DNA of 32,621 bases from Chromatiaceae bacterium (GTDB taxonomy: Bacteria; Pseudomonadota; Gammaproteobacteria; Chromatiales; Chromatiaceae). Location of the stretch: contig JACDZG010000087.1 of NCBI GenBank assembly GCA_013426805.1, positions 1 to 32,621 on the forward strand. The letters are read 5' to 3'. The notes below the pieces were generated by a model. The model was not told the DNA's origin. It saw nothing but the letters and a program-made list of their open reading frames with translations, and did no database searches. A program made the translations under genes and the position numbers. The number at the start of each line of letters is the position of its first letter. Within the stretch, counting starts at the first letter, position 1. This document shows, piece by piece, positions 15,869 to 24,158 of the stretch.

Positions 15869-16264
15869 TCAGGTGGGTTGCGAGTGCTGCAAGGCGCGGC
15901 ACACCCCGTCAGGATCATGGGCAATCACGGTCAAGTAAGCGCGTGTCGGTTGATCCGGCTCCGTGCGGCCTTGTTCCCAATCGCGCAACATCCCAAGCGG
16001 CACATGGTAACGTCCCGCAAACTCTTCTTGTGTGAGTCCCAAGGCGCGGCGCAGCGTCTTGATTCGGGGAATACGCCGGGCCTTTTTTAGTTCGTCCGCG
16101 GTCATGGGGCGCGCATCGGGATCGGCTGCCGCCGCGGCCTCAATCTCTGCCTCTGTCATGGGGCGCATCGGTTGTTTCGGAAACGCGCGTTCACTTCCGT
16201 CCGCAAGCACTTCGACAACAGTGCCGTCAGAACGAGTTTTCGCGGTAGTAATATTCGTGTTCAT
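15869..16264 (-). CDS. HTH (XRE-type) antitoxin of a BrnT pair
   Basis: This encodes 131 residues. The N-terminal half is polar and acidic (MRPMTEAEIEAAAAADPDARP). The C-terminal half is a Cro/C1-type helix-turn-helix: KTLRRALGLTQEEFAGRYHVPLGMLRDWEQGR. It should bind DNA, repress the pair and neutralise the toxin. It begins 38 bases inside the end of the brnT gene (stop at 16227), so the two are translated as one unit, toxin first. Classical BrnA antitoxins have a ribbon-helix-helix domain; here an HTH regulator fills the slot. ATG 16264 has a purine-rich GGCAGAGAAG upstream. Confidence 0.8.
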   Translation of the reverse strand: MNTNITTAKTRSDGTVVEVLADGSERAFPKQPMRPMTEAEIEAAAAADPDARPMTADELKKARRIPRIKTLRRALGLTQEEFAGRYHVPLGMLRDWEQGRTEPDQPTRAYLTVIAHDPDGVCRALQHSQPT

Positions 16265-16514
16265 GCTTCTCTGCCTTTCTGGCTGAAATCAACCTTGTTC
16301 GATTGGCACGCTGAGTATAGGTCACGTGGAGAAGAACGCCGTCGCACATGCCCAGCAGGTTAATACGTTCTTCCCCGTAATCCTCGCGGTCGTCTATCCC
16401 TTCAGCCGCGAAGTGATCGCGGAATGCTTTAACCGCGTCATGAAACGCTACGCCATGGTCACGCCAGTTTGTTTCAGCTTTGGCGTCGTCCCATTCAAAA
16501 AGATCGTCCTGCAT
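16227..16514 (-). CDS. brnT: BrnT family toxin
   Basis: This encodes 95 residues. The start MQDDLFEWDDAKAETNWRDHG matches the conserved F-E-W-D-x-x-K-x-x-x-N-x-x-x-H-G opening of BrnT ribonuclease toxins. The later DDREDYGEERINLLG and LLHVTYTQRANRTRLISARKAEKHE complete the RelE-like fold, with the R-x-I-S-A-R-K strand typical of the family. Members inhibit translation by RNA cleavage. The toxin gene precedes its antitoxin and overlaps it by 38 bases. All conserved blocks are present, so it appears intact. Confidence 0.88.
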   Translation of the reverse strand: MQDDLFEWDDAKAETNWRDHGVAFHDAVKAFRDHFAAEGIDDREDYGEERINLLGMCDGVLLHVTYTQRANRTRLISARKAEKHEHEYYYRENSF

Positions 16515-16815
16515 GATGGTGCCGGTTACCAGTTGTCATTTGTTTGTCTCAGCGTTTTCATTGATGCTGGAATCCGTGGCTGTCATTTCCCGTCCGGGGC
16601 GAACTGTGACTTGATCCCAGACTGGCGGCGGACGCCTCCACTTACAAGGGTCCGACGGCTTCCCGTGCACTTTACGCAACATCCGTGTCCCAACCTTCCT
16701 TGTCAATCCCTGGGAACAGAACATACTAGCCCATCTTTAACATGACCCCATTGATAAGCACCCCCAGATGGTACCTAACCATCTGATCCTTTTGTACACG
16801 CCTGCCGAAAATCGC
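16515..16815. other. Intergenic region upstream of brnT and the IS1634 element
   Basis: The part next to 16514 should hold the brnT promoter. A small hairpin (AGATGG at 16766-16771 with CCATCT at 16779-16784) lies near the IS end. I see no gene; a 62-residue minus-strand ORF here has no family-like features. Confidence 0.4.
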
Positions 16816-18731
16816 AATGTAGTGCCAAGTTATTCAATAGGGTCAAAGTAAAGCCGGTGCCGGGTGTCGTAGAGTACCGGGATGTACATCCGTCGCACCC
16901 ATACCACGAACAGCGCCACCGGGGAGCGCTACACCACCCACCGCCTGGTGCAGTCCGAGCGCGTGGGCGGCCGGGTGCGGCAGGTCACCCTGCTGAACCT
17001 GGGCCGCCAGTTCACGCTGCCCCAGGAGGAGTGGCCGGCACTCTGTGCGCGGTTGGAAGAACTGCGTAGCGGCCAGGGCGCCTTGCTGGCCGGCTCCGGC
17101 CCCGTCGAACGGAAGGCGCAGCGGCTGTTCGCCCGGTTGTTGGCGCGCCAGGGCGTGGCCCCACCCCTCGCCGGCCGCACCGACGGGGGCGATGTGCAGG
17201 CGGTCGACGTCGACTCGCTGGAACTGAGCCGCCCGCGCAGCGTCGGGGTGGAGTCGGTGGCGCTGTGGGCGATGGCGGAAGTGAACTTTGTCGCGCTGCT
17301 CCAGGGCTTGGGGTTGAGCGGCCCGCAGCGGGCGCTGATTGTTGGGGCGGTGGTCGGGCGCATGGCCGCACCGGGCTCGGAACGGGCGACCCACCGCTGG
17401 CTGGGTGAGCGCAGCGCGTTGGGGGAATTGCTGGAGGTCGACTTCGAGGCACTTTCCCTGGCGCCGTTCTACCGCGCGGCGGACCTGCTGATGCGCCACC
17501 GGGCGGTGATCGAGCAGACGGTCTTTACGCGCGTCAGTGACCTGTTCGGGCTGGACTGGACCGTCACCCTCTATGATCTGACCAACACCTTCTTTGAGGG
17601 GGCGGCGCTTGGCAACCCCAAGGCCCAGCGCGGACACTCCAAGGAAAAGCGTAGCGACTGCCCGCTGGTGACCCTGGGGCTGGTGCTCGATGGCAGCGGC
17701 TTTGTCCGCCGCTCCCAGACCTTCGACGGCGCGGTGACCGAGGGCACGACCCTGGAGGGCATGTTGCAGGGCTTGGGGGCGCCGCGCGGCGCCCTGGTGG
17801 TGATGGATGCCGGGATCGCGACCGCAGAGAACATCCTTTGGCTGCGCACCCAGGGCTACCGCTACTTGGTGGTCAGCCGGGAGCGCCAGCGTCAGTTCGA
17901 TGCCACCGCGGCCACGTCGCTGACGACGGCGAGTGGCGAGGCGTTGGCCATCCAGCGGGTGCTTGACGCCGACGGCGCGGAAGTGCGGCTGTATTGCTTT
18001 TCCGAATGCCGGGCCGGCAAGGAGAAGGGGATCTCCGAGCGCTTCACCACGCGCTTCGAAACCGCCTTGCAAGCCCTGCATGACGGCTTGGCGCGGCCAC
18101 GCACCACCAAGCAGATTGACAAGCTCTGGGAGCGCATCGGGCGCCTGAAGGCCAAGAGCCACGGGGTGGGCCAACACTACCGCATTGAGATCGATGCGGA
18201 TGCCACGGGTCAGCTCGCTACGGCGATCCGCTGGGAACGCCAGCCGGTCGCCGGGACCATGCTGACCCACCCCGGGGTCTACTGCCTGCGCACCAATGAA
18301 TTGACCTGGGACGCCGAGCAACTGTGGCGGACCTACACCATGCTCACCGACTTGGAGGCCGTGTTCCGCTCGCTGAAATCCGAGCTGGGCTTGCGCCCGA
18401 TCTACCACCGCACCGAGGCGCGGGTCGACGGCCACCTGTTCATCTCGGTGCTGGCCTATCAATTTGTGCAACTGATCCGTCGCCGCTTGCGCGCGCACGG
18501 CATCAGCGAGCGCTGGTCGACCCTGCGCGACATCCTCGCCGGCCAGTGCCGGGTGACCGCCACCTTCCGCCGGGCGGATGGGCGCACCCTGCATGTGCGC
18601 AAGGCGACCCGCGCCGAGCCGGCGCAGCTGGCGATCATCCAGGCGCTGGGCAGCGATCCCAGCCCGGGAGGGATACAGAAAATGATTGTCTGAACCGTCC
18701 GGTTTCACAAAATTTCACGAATGTAGTGCCA
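16816..18731 (+). mobile_element. IS1634-type insertion sequence (approximate limits)
   Basis: The element is defined by its transposase gene. The same 12-mer, AATGTAGTGCCA, occurs in direct orientation at 16816-16827 and at 18720-18731, just outside the gene on each side. I use these as approximate limits. They could be part of the ends or a target duplication; I could not settle true terminal inverted repeats by eye. Confidence 0.6.
16882..18693 (+). CDS. IS1634 family transposase
   Basis: This 603-residue DDE transposase of the IS4 superfamily appears full length. The first catalytic Asp is in TLYDLTNTFFEG (about residue 230), the second in ALVVMDAGIATAEN (about 310), and the Glu is in the long YTMLTDLEAVFRSLKSELGL block (about 495), where the E-then-K spacing is that of the family's C1 signature. 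YRYLVVSRERQ is also typical. The strong antisense ORF over the same region (16843-18708) is a codon-usage shadow. The gene could still move its element. Confidence 0.92.
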   Translation: MYIRRTHTTNSATGERYTTHRLVQSERVGGRVRQVTLLNLGRQFTLPQEEWPALCARLEELRSGQGALLAGSGPVERKAQRLFARLLARQGVAPPLAGRTDGGDVQAVDVDSLELSRPRSVGVESVALWAMAEVNFVALLQGLGLSGPQRALIVGAVVGRMAAPGSERATHRWLGERSALGELLEVDFEALSLAPFYRAADLLMRHRAVIEQTVFTRVSDLFGLDWTVTLYDLTNTFFEGAALGNPKAQRGHSKEKRSDCPLVTLGLVLDGSGFVRRSQTFDGAVTEGTTLEGMLQGLGAPRGALVVMDAGIATAENILWLRTQGYRYLVVSRERQRQFDATAATSLTTASGEALAIQRVLDADGAEVRLYCFSECRAGKEKGISERFTTRFETALQALHDGLARPRTTKQIDKLWERIGRLKAKSHGVGQHYRIEIDADATGQLATAIRWERQPVAGTMLTHPGVYCLRTNELTWDAEQLWRTYTMLTDLEAVFRSLKSELGLRPIYHRTEARVDGHLFISVLAYQFVQLIRRRLRAHGISERWSTLRDILAGQCRVTATFRRADGRTLHVRKATRAEPAQLAIIQALGSDPSPGGIQKMIV

Positions 18732-19067
18732 CTGAGCGATTTTTTCAGCTGTAAGCGGATGATCTTAAGAGAGAAATAATCTGAGGTGTTAAACTTGGGC
18801 TAGGGTCCGCTGTGCGGACCAGCGGCCTCGTTGTCGGCGAGGTGGCCGGGATTATTATCAAGGCCGGCGGGCTTGGGAACACGCGGTCGTCGGTGCCGCA
18901 CGGGTGGAAGCTGGGAGACAAGGGCGAGCGCCAACTCGAACAGCAGCGGGTGGCTATGACCGAAAAAGCGTTCGGCGGCGGTCGGGAATTCCAATTCTGG
19001 GGACAGTTTACTCAACTCGGTCCCTGTGCCAGTCGGAGAGATATGTAAACTGTCCCCGGAACTCGCC
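18709..19067. other. Intergenic stretch between two transposase genes
   Basis: It contains dispersed-repeat copy E (18801-18866), an inverted copy of the taaactgtcccc motif at 18997-19010, and the direct copy at 19047-19066. No intact gene is seen. A minus-strand frame (KLSPELEFPTAAERFFGHS, then basic Pro-rich sequence) may be a remnant, but I cannot name it. Confidence 0.4.
18801..18866. repeat. Palindromic dispersed repeat, copy E (partial)
   Basis: It contains tagggtccgctgtgcggacc, then GGCCGGGATTATTATCAAGGCC at its right end, so it is the right half of the unit (hairpin plus far arm). Confidence 0.7.
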
Positions 19068-19069
19068 CG

Positions 19070-19900
19070 GAACTCGCCGTCGGTCCCTGTGTGGGCAAGG
19101 GCAGCGACGAGCAGAGCCTGCTGCGCACCCTGCTCGATACCCTGCTGCGCGGCGAGATCCTGATTGCCGACGCCTTTTACGCGACGTATTTCCTGCTCTG
19201 CGAGTTGGGTGCCCGCGGCGTCGATGGGGTGTTCGAGCAGTACGGCGCCCGCAAGCGCAGCACGGACTTTCGCCTGGGCCAATGGCTTGGGGTGCGTGAT
19301 CACCTCATCGTCCTGAGCAAGCCCAAGCGCCCGGACTGGATGCGCCAGGAGGACTACGATCAGGCCCCGGACACCCTGACCGTGCGCGAGTTTCAAGCGG
19401 GCGGTAAGATCATGGTCACGACCCTGCTGTGCCCCAAAGCGGTCCCCAAGTACACCCTCAAGGTGTTGTACCGCAGCCGCTGGAACGTCGAACTTGATCT
19501 GCGCAACATCAAGACCACGCTCGGGATGGAACACCTGCGATGCCGGACCCCGGAGATGGCGATCAAGGAGTTGTGGGTCTACTTGCTGGCTTACAACCTG
19601 ATCCGTCTGCTGATGGCGCAAGCCGCCCTGCTGGCTGACCAAATCCCACGGCAACTGAGCTTTAAACACACGGTGCAGATCTGGATTTCCTGGCAACAGC
19701 GGGGCGGCGGGACCCGCGACGCGGTGGTGATCCGCGCCCTCTTGGTGTTGATCGCCGAACCCCGGGTCGGTCTACGGCGGGGACGCATTGAGCCGCGGGC
19801 GTTGAAGCGTCGGCTCAAGAGCTATCCGCTGTTGACCAAGCCCCGGCGCCTCGCGCAGGAGGAGGTCCGCCAGAACGGTCACCCCAAGAAACAGCGCTGA
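19070..19900 (+). pseudogene. IS4-family transposase, truncated at the N-terminus
   Basis: About 270 residues remain, from GKGSDEQSLLRTLLDTLLRG to PKKQR. The block ILIADAFYATYFLLCELGARG carries one catalytic Asp, and YRSRWNVELDLRNIKTTLGMEHLR carries the Y-(2)-R-(3)-E signature with the catalytic Glu. The N-terminal part with the first Asp is absent: the frame begins abruptly after the tandem ctgtccccggaactcg motif (19051-19066). A GTG at 19091 could start translation but would give a protein with no complete DDE triad. Its position at the downstream edge of the Dlt-like operon suggests it took part in placing or rearranging that island. Confidence 0.8.
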
Positions 19901-20042
19901 ACACGCCGATTTTTGCGCATGAACCGCGATACTAACTCGCTGATTTAAAGATGCTCTCGGCTTATCTTTGCGCCATTCCGCACTGGCCCCTTTTTCTCGA
20001 ACCCGGACAACCGCTGGCTGCGCGCGCTAGTGGAGGATCTGT
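19901..20042. other. Short intergenic stretch
   Basis: A plus-strand scrap ending at 20053 reads FFSNPDNRWLRALVEDLFKE and may be the tail of a lost gene. There is no start codon in context. No clear terminator for the carrier-protein gene is seen. Confidence 0.25.
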
Positions 20043-20291
20043 TCAAGGAGTAGCGCTGGCGCCTTCTCCGGCGATGCCGCGCCTTGCGAGCATCTCGCGG
20101 ATCTGGCGGATCGACTGCAGCGAGACGATCTCGGCCGGGCCGAGCCGGATGCGGTAGTGGCTCTCCAGCGCAATCACCAGCTCGATGTGGTGCAAGCTGT
20201 TCCAGGCTGTCAGGGTCTTGGTGCTGGTGTCGTCGTTGACGGCGGAGGCGTCCACGTGCAGGACGTCGGCCACGAGCTTGAGCAAGGACAC
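20043..20291 (-). CDS. Acyl/aminoacyl carrier protein
   Basis: From GTG 20291 the protein is 82 residues. It has the four-helix carrier-protein pattern, and the phosphopantetheine attachment serine is Ser 32 in TAWNSLHHIELVIALE (the usual Asp-Ser-Leu is Asn-Ser-Leu here). AGGGAG lies about 9 bases before the GTG. The longer open frame upstream overlaps the ligase gene and is rejected. As the last gene of the four-gene operon, 23 bases after the ligase stop, it is the natural acceptor of the amino acid activated by the ligase, in the role DltC plays in D-alanylation. This pairing is inferred from context and from the known chemistry of amino acid:[carrier protein] ligases. Confidence 0.85.
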   Translation of the reverse strand: MSLLKLVADVLHVDASAVNDDTSTKTLTAWNSLHHIELVIALESHYRIRLGPAEIVSLQSIRQIREMLARRGIAGEGASATP

Positions 20292-20314
20292 GGTACGGGT
20301 CTCCCTGGAAATGG

Positions 20315-21529
20315 TCAGTCGATGAGGGCGCGCAGCGGCGCGGGCCAGTGCCGCAGGTCCAGGCCGTGCTGCGTGAACACCGCCAGTACCCAGCGCTCCA
20401 GGCCCCAGCCCACGCAGCCGGAGAAGGCGTCCTTGCCGGTGTGGTCGCGGATGGCGAAGCGGTCGCCGAAAAACGCGCCGTGCAGGTTGAGCGAGCCGGC
20501 GGCGATGGTGCGCGGCTGTCCGGACGGGCCGGGCTCCACCTCCAGGCACAGCTCGTACTTCACCTCGGTGGACTCCTGCCAGAAGGTACGCGCGGCGTAC
20601 ACGGTGGCGAAGAACGGGTCGGTCGCGGTCTCGATGCGGCCGCTCAGGTCCCAGCGCTCCATCAGCTCCTGCGCGAGTTCCACGGTGCGCATGCGGCCGT
20701 CATGCACGAAGTCGTCGGTGCCGATGAACACCAGCTCGCGCACGTTGAACTCTTGCAGCCGGTCCAGGCCCACGGTGTTGGACGACTCGTAGCGGAACAC
20801 GCGGCCCTTCCAGGTCAGCACCAGCCCCTCGGGCGGCACGGTGCTGCCTTCCAGGTGCTCGTAGCTGGGGAAGCAGGCGGCCGGGTTCAGGCACTGGTGG
20901 ATAGGCGCGAAGGCGCGCGGATTGGTCAGCTGTAGCTGCCGCGACTCGCCGCTGTTGGCCTGGCGGAACGCCTCGATCTCGTCGATATCGTTGACCAGGT
21001 GCGACACGAAGGACAGCGCGTTGGGATGCATCTCGAAGTAGCCGCAACGCGCCAGCAGGCTGGCCTTGATCGTGGCCGGGTAGGAGCGCGCCTGGGCGCC
21101 GAAACGCTTGCGGTATTCCGCCGCCATCGCCGCGTCCAGGCCCTCCAGCAGCGCGAGCGCTGGGCCGTGGAGGCTGACCACGCCTTGGCCGTGCTCGAAT
21201 GCCCAGCCGCGCTCCACCAGCCGGTCGAACACGCTGCGCTCCAGCAGCGCGGACGATGCACGCGCGCGCCGGTGGTGCACCGTGGGCTCGATGCGGCGGA
21301 AGCGCTGCAGCATGGCGTCGAGGTAGCGCCGCACCTTGTCGCACACGGCGGCGAGGTCGGCATCGGGCCTGCATACCAGGTCCACGGCGTCCAGCTGCGG
21401 TCGCACGCGCAGCGAGACCAGGTCCTCGCTGACGTACACCGACTGCTTCTCGATGTCGGCGGCCAGCGCCGGGTCGATGGTGCGGGGAAGATCAATGACC
21501 ACCCCAGCGGCTTGCGGAACTGCGCTCAT
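20315..21529 (-). CDS. Amino acid:[carrier protein] ligase, class-II aaRS-like
   Basis: This 404-residue protein is a homologue of the catalytic domain of atypical seryl-tRNA synthetases. Such enzymes activate a small amino acid (Gly or Ala in characterised cases) with ATP and load it on a carrier-protein phosphopantetheine instead of tRNA. Motif 2 is VFRYES (Arg 246, Glu 248) and motif 3 is GWGLERW (Arg 379). Candidate zinc ligands, by analogy with the family, are Cys 219 (or Cys 213), Glu 248 and Cys 372; I cannot prove which. There is no tRNA-binding coiled coil at the N-terminus, as expected. The start ATG 21529 follows the MBOAT stop by 9 bases, with the carrier protein next. Substrate identity and chirality cannot be read from sequence. 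Confidence 0.88.
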   Translation of the reverse strand: MSAVPQAAGVVIDLPRTIDPALAADIEKQSVYVSEDLVSLRVRPQLDAVDLVCRPDADLAAVCDKVRRYLDAMLQRFRRIEPTVHHRRARASSALLERSVFDRLVERGWAFEHGQGVVSLHGPALALLEGLDAAMAAEYRKRFGAQARSYPATIKASLLARCGYFEMHPNALSFVSHLVNDIDEIEAFRQANSGESRQLQLTNPRAFAPIHQCLNPAACFPSYEHLEGSTVPPEGLVLTWKGRVFRYESSNTVGLDRLQEFNVRELVFIGTDDFVHDGRMRTVELAQELMERWDLSGRIETATDPFFATVYAARTFWQESTEVKYELCLEVEPGPSGQPRTIAAGSLNLHGAFFGDRFAIRDHTGKDAFSGCVGWGLERWVLAVFTQHGLDLRHWPAPLRALID

Positions 21530-21538
21530 GGCGGTCTC

Positions 21539-23014
21539 CTAGAACTTGTAGTATAGGAACTGGGTCGGCCCGCCGCCCAGCACCAGCGCGGCGGCCACGG
21601 TCAGGCCTATGAAGGCGGCGGCGCCGGGCGACGTGCTCCACACCAGCCAGGACCAGCGCGCATGCGCCGGCTCGGTCTCGTCGCTGGAAATGCGGAAGCT
21701 CCCCAGTAGCTGCTGCGAGTTGGGCAGCACGGCCAGCGCGGCGAGCAGGGCGGCCGCCGTCATGTACATGGCGGCGGAGATGCGCTGCGGCGCGCCGCCG
21801 CCCAGCCCCAGCGCAGCCTGCGCCACGGCGCCGGCGGCGCCCAGGGTGTCGGCGCGGAACAGCACCATCGACCAGAGCGCGGTGAGCACGGCCAGCGCCC
21901 GCGCGGCCACCTCCGGCAGCCGCAGAGGCGACCAGCGTGCCCAGGCATGGTTGATGGACAGGGCCAGGCCCCAGTACAGGCCGTAGGCGGCGAAGGTCCA
22001 GCCGTTGCCGTGCCACACGCCTGCCAACAGGAAGGCCAGCGTGGTCGGGCCGGCCACTAGCAGCGCGAAGCGCGCCGCGTCGCTGCGGATGCCGCGCGCG
22101 TTGGCCCAGCGCGTGGCCGCCACCGCCACCGGTGCGTAAAGGTAGTGCGTGATGAAGCGTGTGAGCGTCATGTGCCAGCGCCGCCAGTAGTCCATGGCGG
22201 AATTGGCCTTGAACGGCGAGTTGAAGTTCACCGGCAGCCGGCTGCTCAGCATGCAGCCGATGGCCACCGCCATGTCCGAGTAGCCGGAAAAATCGAAGTA
22301 CAGCTGCAGCATGTACAGCAGGCCGCCAAACCAGGCGTCGCCCGCGGCGATCGGCTGGCCGTCGCGCGCCGCCGCGAACAGCGCGTCGGCGTGCGGCGCG
22401 AGCGAATCGGCCAGCACCAGCTTCTTGAACAGGCCGATGGCGAACAGGCCGACGGCGGCCAGCAGCAGCTCGGCCGGCACCGGCCGGCCCTCCTGCTCGC
22501 CGCGCAGCTGCGGCACGATCTCCGAGCTGGTGACCACCGGGCCGGAGGTGACGTAGCCGAAGAAGGTGGAAAAGCGAAGGTATTCCCCGAATCCCAGGCG
22601 GCCGACCCTGCCCCCGAGCGTCTCCACCAGGTAGACGATCTGGATGAAGGTGATGAACGAGGCGCCCAACGGAAAATAGCCCTGCAGCGCGCCCGTGCCC
22701 ATATTGGCGGTGATCTTCACTCCCACCAGCAGTGCCAGGTTGAGCGTCACCGCGGCGGCGGTGATGTTGCCGGCCAGCCGGGGCCGGGACGGCAGCGCGC
22801 GCAGGATCAGCCGGCCAGCCGCGAAGTTGAGCGCGCACGACAGCGCCAGGAAGGGCAGCGAGGCGAGGCTGAGCGCGCCGTAGAACACCAGGCTGGCGGC
22901 GACCACCAGGCCTAAGCGCCAGCGCCGGTGCACCGAGGGGCGGCACAGTAGCTGGTGCGCCAGCACCACCGCCGGCAGGAAGGCGAACAGGAACAGATGC
23001 GAATGGAACAGCAC
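21539..23014 (-). CDS. MBOAT family O-acyltransferase (DltB/AlgI-like)
   Basis: This 491-residue polytopic inner-membrane protein is built like DltB and AlgI. The conserved MBOAT core includes LYFDFSGYSDMAVAIG (about 238-253), NFNSPFKANSAMDYWRRWHMTL with His 281, and the catalytic-His block LAGVWHGNGWTF with His 335. The last six residues are FLYYKF. In Dlt-type systems an aromatic C-terminal hexapeptide with a Tyr, fused to the MBOAT or on a small partner (DltX), accepts the acyl group outside the membrane and shuttles it to an SGNH transferase. In this operon the donor would be the aminoacylated carrier protein and the receiver the preceding gene's product. It starts 25 bases after the SGNH-like gene. 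All key residues are present. Confidence 0.92.
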   Translation of the reverse strand: MLFHSHLFLFAFLPAVVLAHQLLCRPSVHRRWRLGLVVAASLVFYGALSLASLPFLALSCALNFAAGRLILRALPSRPRLAGNITAAAVTLNLALLVGVKITANMGTGALQGYFPLGASFITFIQIVYLVETLGGRVGRLGFGEYLRFSTFFGYVTSGPVVTSSEIVPQLRGEQEGRPVPAELLLAAVGLFAIGLFKKLVLADSLAPHADALFAAARDGQPIAAGDAWFGGLLYMLQLYFDFSGYSDMAVAIGCMLSSRLPVNFNSPFKANSAMDYWRRWHMTLTRFITHYLYAPVAVAATRWANARGIRSDAARFALLVAGPTTLAFLLAGVWHGNGWTFAAYGLYWGLALSINHAWARWSPLRLPEVAARALAVLTALWSMVLFRADTLGAAGAVAQAALGLGGGAPQRISAAMYMTAAALLAALAVLPNSQQLLGSFRISSDETEPAHARWSWLVWSTSPGAAAFIGLTVAAALVLGGGPTQFLYYKF

Positions 23015-23039
23015 GGAGCGCTCTCGGGTTCGGTGCGGC

Positions 23040-24158
23040 TCAGGCGTTGGGGGCGCTCGAGACGGGCGGGATCTTGTCGAAGATCGCCTTCAGGCAGGCT
23101 TCGTCCAGGTGGATGTAGTCGCGGAAGTTGGCCTCCGTGCAGCCGGCCGCCGCGGGGTTGAAGCTGCCGACGAAGGGTACCTGGGCGCGCTCGGCGATCC
23201 GGCGCGACGCTGCCTCCAGCTGGCTCAGGGTGCGGCCGTAGTTCTCATTGCCGACGGCCTGCCAGAAGGCCGGATGGTGCGGCGTCACCGCGATCACCGG
23301 CCGCACGCCCCTGGCCTGCAGGTAGCGCAGCAGCTTGTCCAGCGCCTGCGCGTCCTCCTCGGTGGGCACCGTAGCTTTGCGCTTGGCTAGCCTAGCGGCC
23401 TGCTCCAGCGACTCGGCGCGCGCGCTTTCGGCGGTGAAGGTGCCAACGTGCTTGGCCGAGAAGGTGAGCGAGCCGTCCGGGTGCAGGATGTCGCGCACCG
23501 CGTCGGCGGCCTGCCGCGTGGGCCCGTTGGGCAGCTCGGACTTGAGCGTGAGGTGGGAGATGCCGTGCCGCAGGTATTCCACCGAGAACAGCGACAGGTA
23601 GTGGTTCAGCGGGAAGGTGTCCCGGCGCGGGGGCGGCTGCAGTCCGAGCTTTTCCGCCATGCGCCGGTACTCGGGCTCCCACATGCGCCATTCGTCGGTC
23701 TCCCGCTCGGCGATGGGGCGGAAGGTAAGGTGGCGCACGCTCAGTACTAGTGTTCTTGGCAGCTTGCCGGTCTGTTCCAGCAGCTCGGTGACGGCCAGCA
23801 GGTCCTCGAAGTAGTCGTTGTGGCCGAAGGCGTTGTAGAAGCGCTCCCCGGGGAAGACCTTGTGGGTCGCCACCTCGAAGCGGCTACCGGCGAAGATCAC
23901 GACGTTGGGCTTGGCCGACATGATCTTCAGGTGCTCGCGCCTAAGGCCGCGGAAGTCGAGGTTGGGGTCGTCGATGGCGAAGTTCTGGCCCGCCTCGAAC
24001 GCCTGCGCGACCTTGCGCATGGCATCGGCGCGGAAGGTGAGCGGGTTGAGGAAGTAGTTGGCCGCTGCCAGCAGCAGCAGCAGTCCGAGTGCGGTTGCGG
24101 CGATCCAGCCGATGAAGCTGGCGACGCTGGTGCGCCGTGACGGCGTGTGGTGTTGCAT
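23040..24158 (-). CDS. SGNH/DltD-like periplasmic transferase, membrane anchored
   Basis: From ATG 24158, with AGGGGG 7 bases upstream, the protein is 372 residues. One N-terminal helix (about 12-36) anchors it, with the rest outside. The nucleophile block reads VVIFAGSRFEVATHKVF, with Ser 92 as the likely catalytic serine, as in the GSS of DltD and the GDS of SGNH esterases. Near the C-terminus FRDYIHLDEAC gives the Asp-x-x-His pair (Asp 347, His 350). These match a DltD/AlgX/AlgJ-like acyltransferase, although overall similarity is too low for me to name a subfamily. It is the first gene of the operon. Its predicted task is to move the aminoacyl group from the MBOAT tail to an envelope polymer. 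The longer frame to 24209 adds only a polar stretch. Confidence 0.75.
   Translation of the reverse strand: MQHHTPSRRTSVASFIGWIAATALGLLLLLAAANYFLNPLTFRADAMRKVAQAFEAGQNFAIDDPNLDFRGLRREHLKIMSAKPNVVIFAGSRFEVATHKVFPGERFYNAFGHNDYFEDLLAVTELLEQTGKLPRTLVLSVRHLTFRPIAERETDEWRMWEPEYRRMAEKLGLQPPPRRDTFPLNHYLSLFSVEYLRHGISHLTLKSELPNGPTRQAADAVRDILHPDGSLTFSAKHVGTFTAESARAESLEQAARLAKRKATVPTEEDAQALDKLLRYLQARGVRPVIAVTPHHPAFWQAVGNENYGRTLSQLEAASRRIAERAQVPFVGSFNPAAAGCTEANFRDYIHLDEACLKAIFDKIPPVSSAPNA

Noticed and set aside
16843-18708. A 621-residue minus-strand ORF
   Set aside because: It is antisense to the complete IS1634 transposase, which carries all catalytic blocks.
19967-20053. Short frame FFSNPDNRWLRALVEDLFKE before the carrier-protein gene
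   Set aside because: It has no start codon or ribosome site and is too short to assign; mentioned only as possible debris.
21492-22946. A 484-residue minus-strand ORF overlapping the MBOAT gene in another frame
   Set aside because: It is Arg/Ala/Gly-rich out-of-frame sequence, while the MBOAT frame has all conserved motifs.
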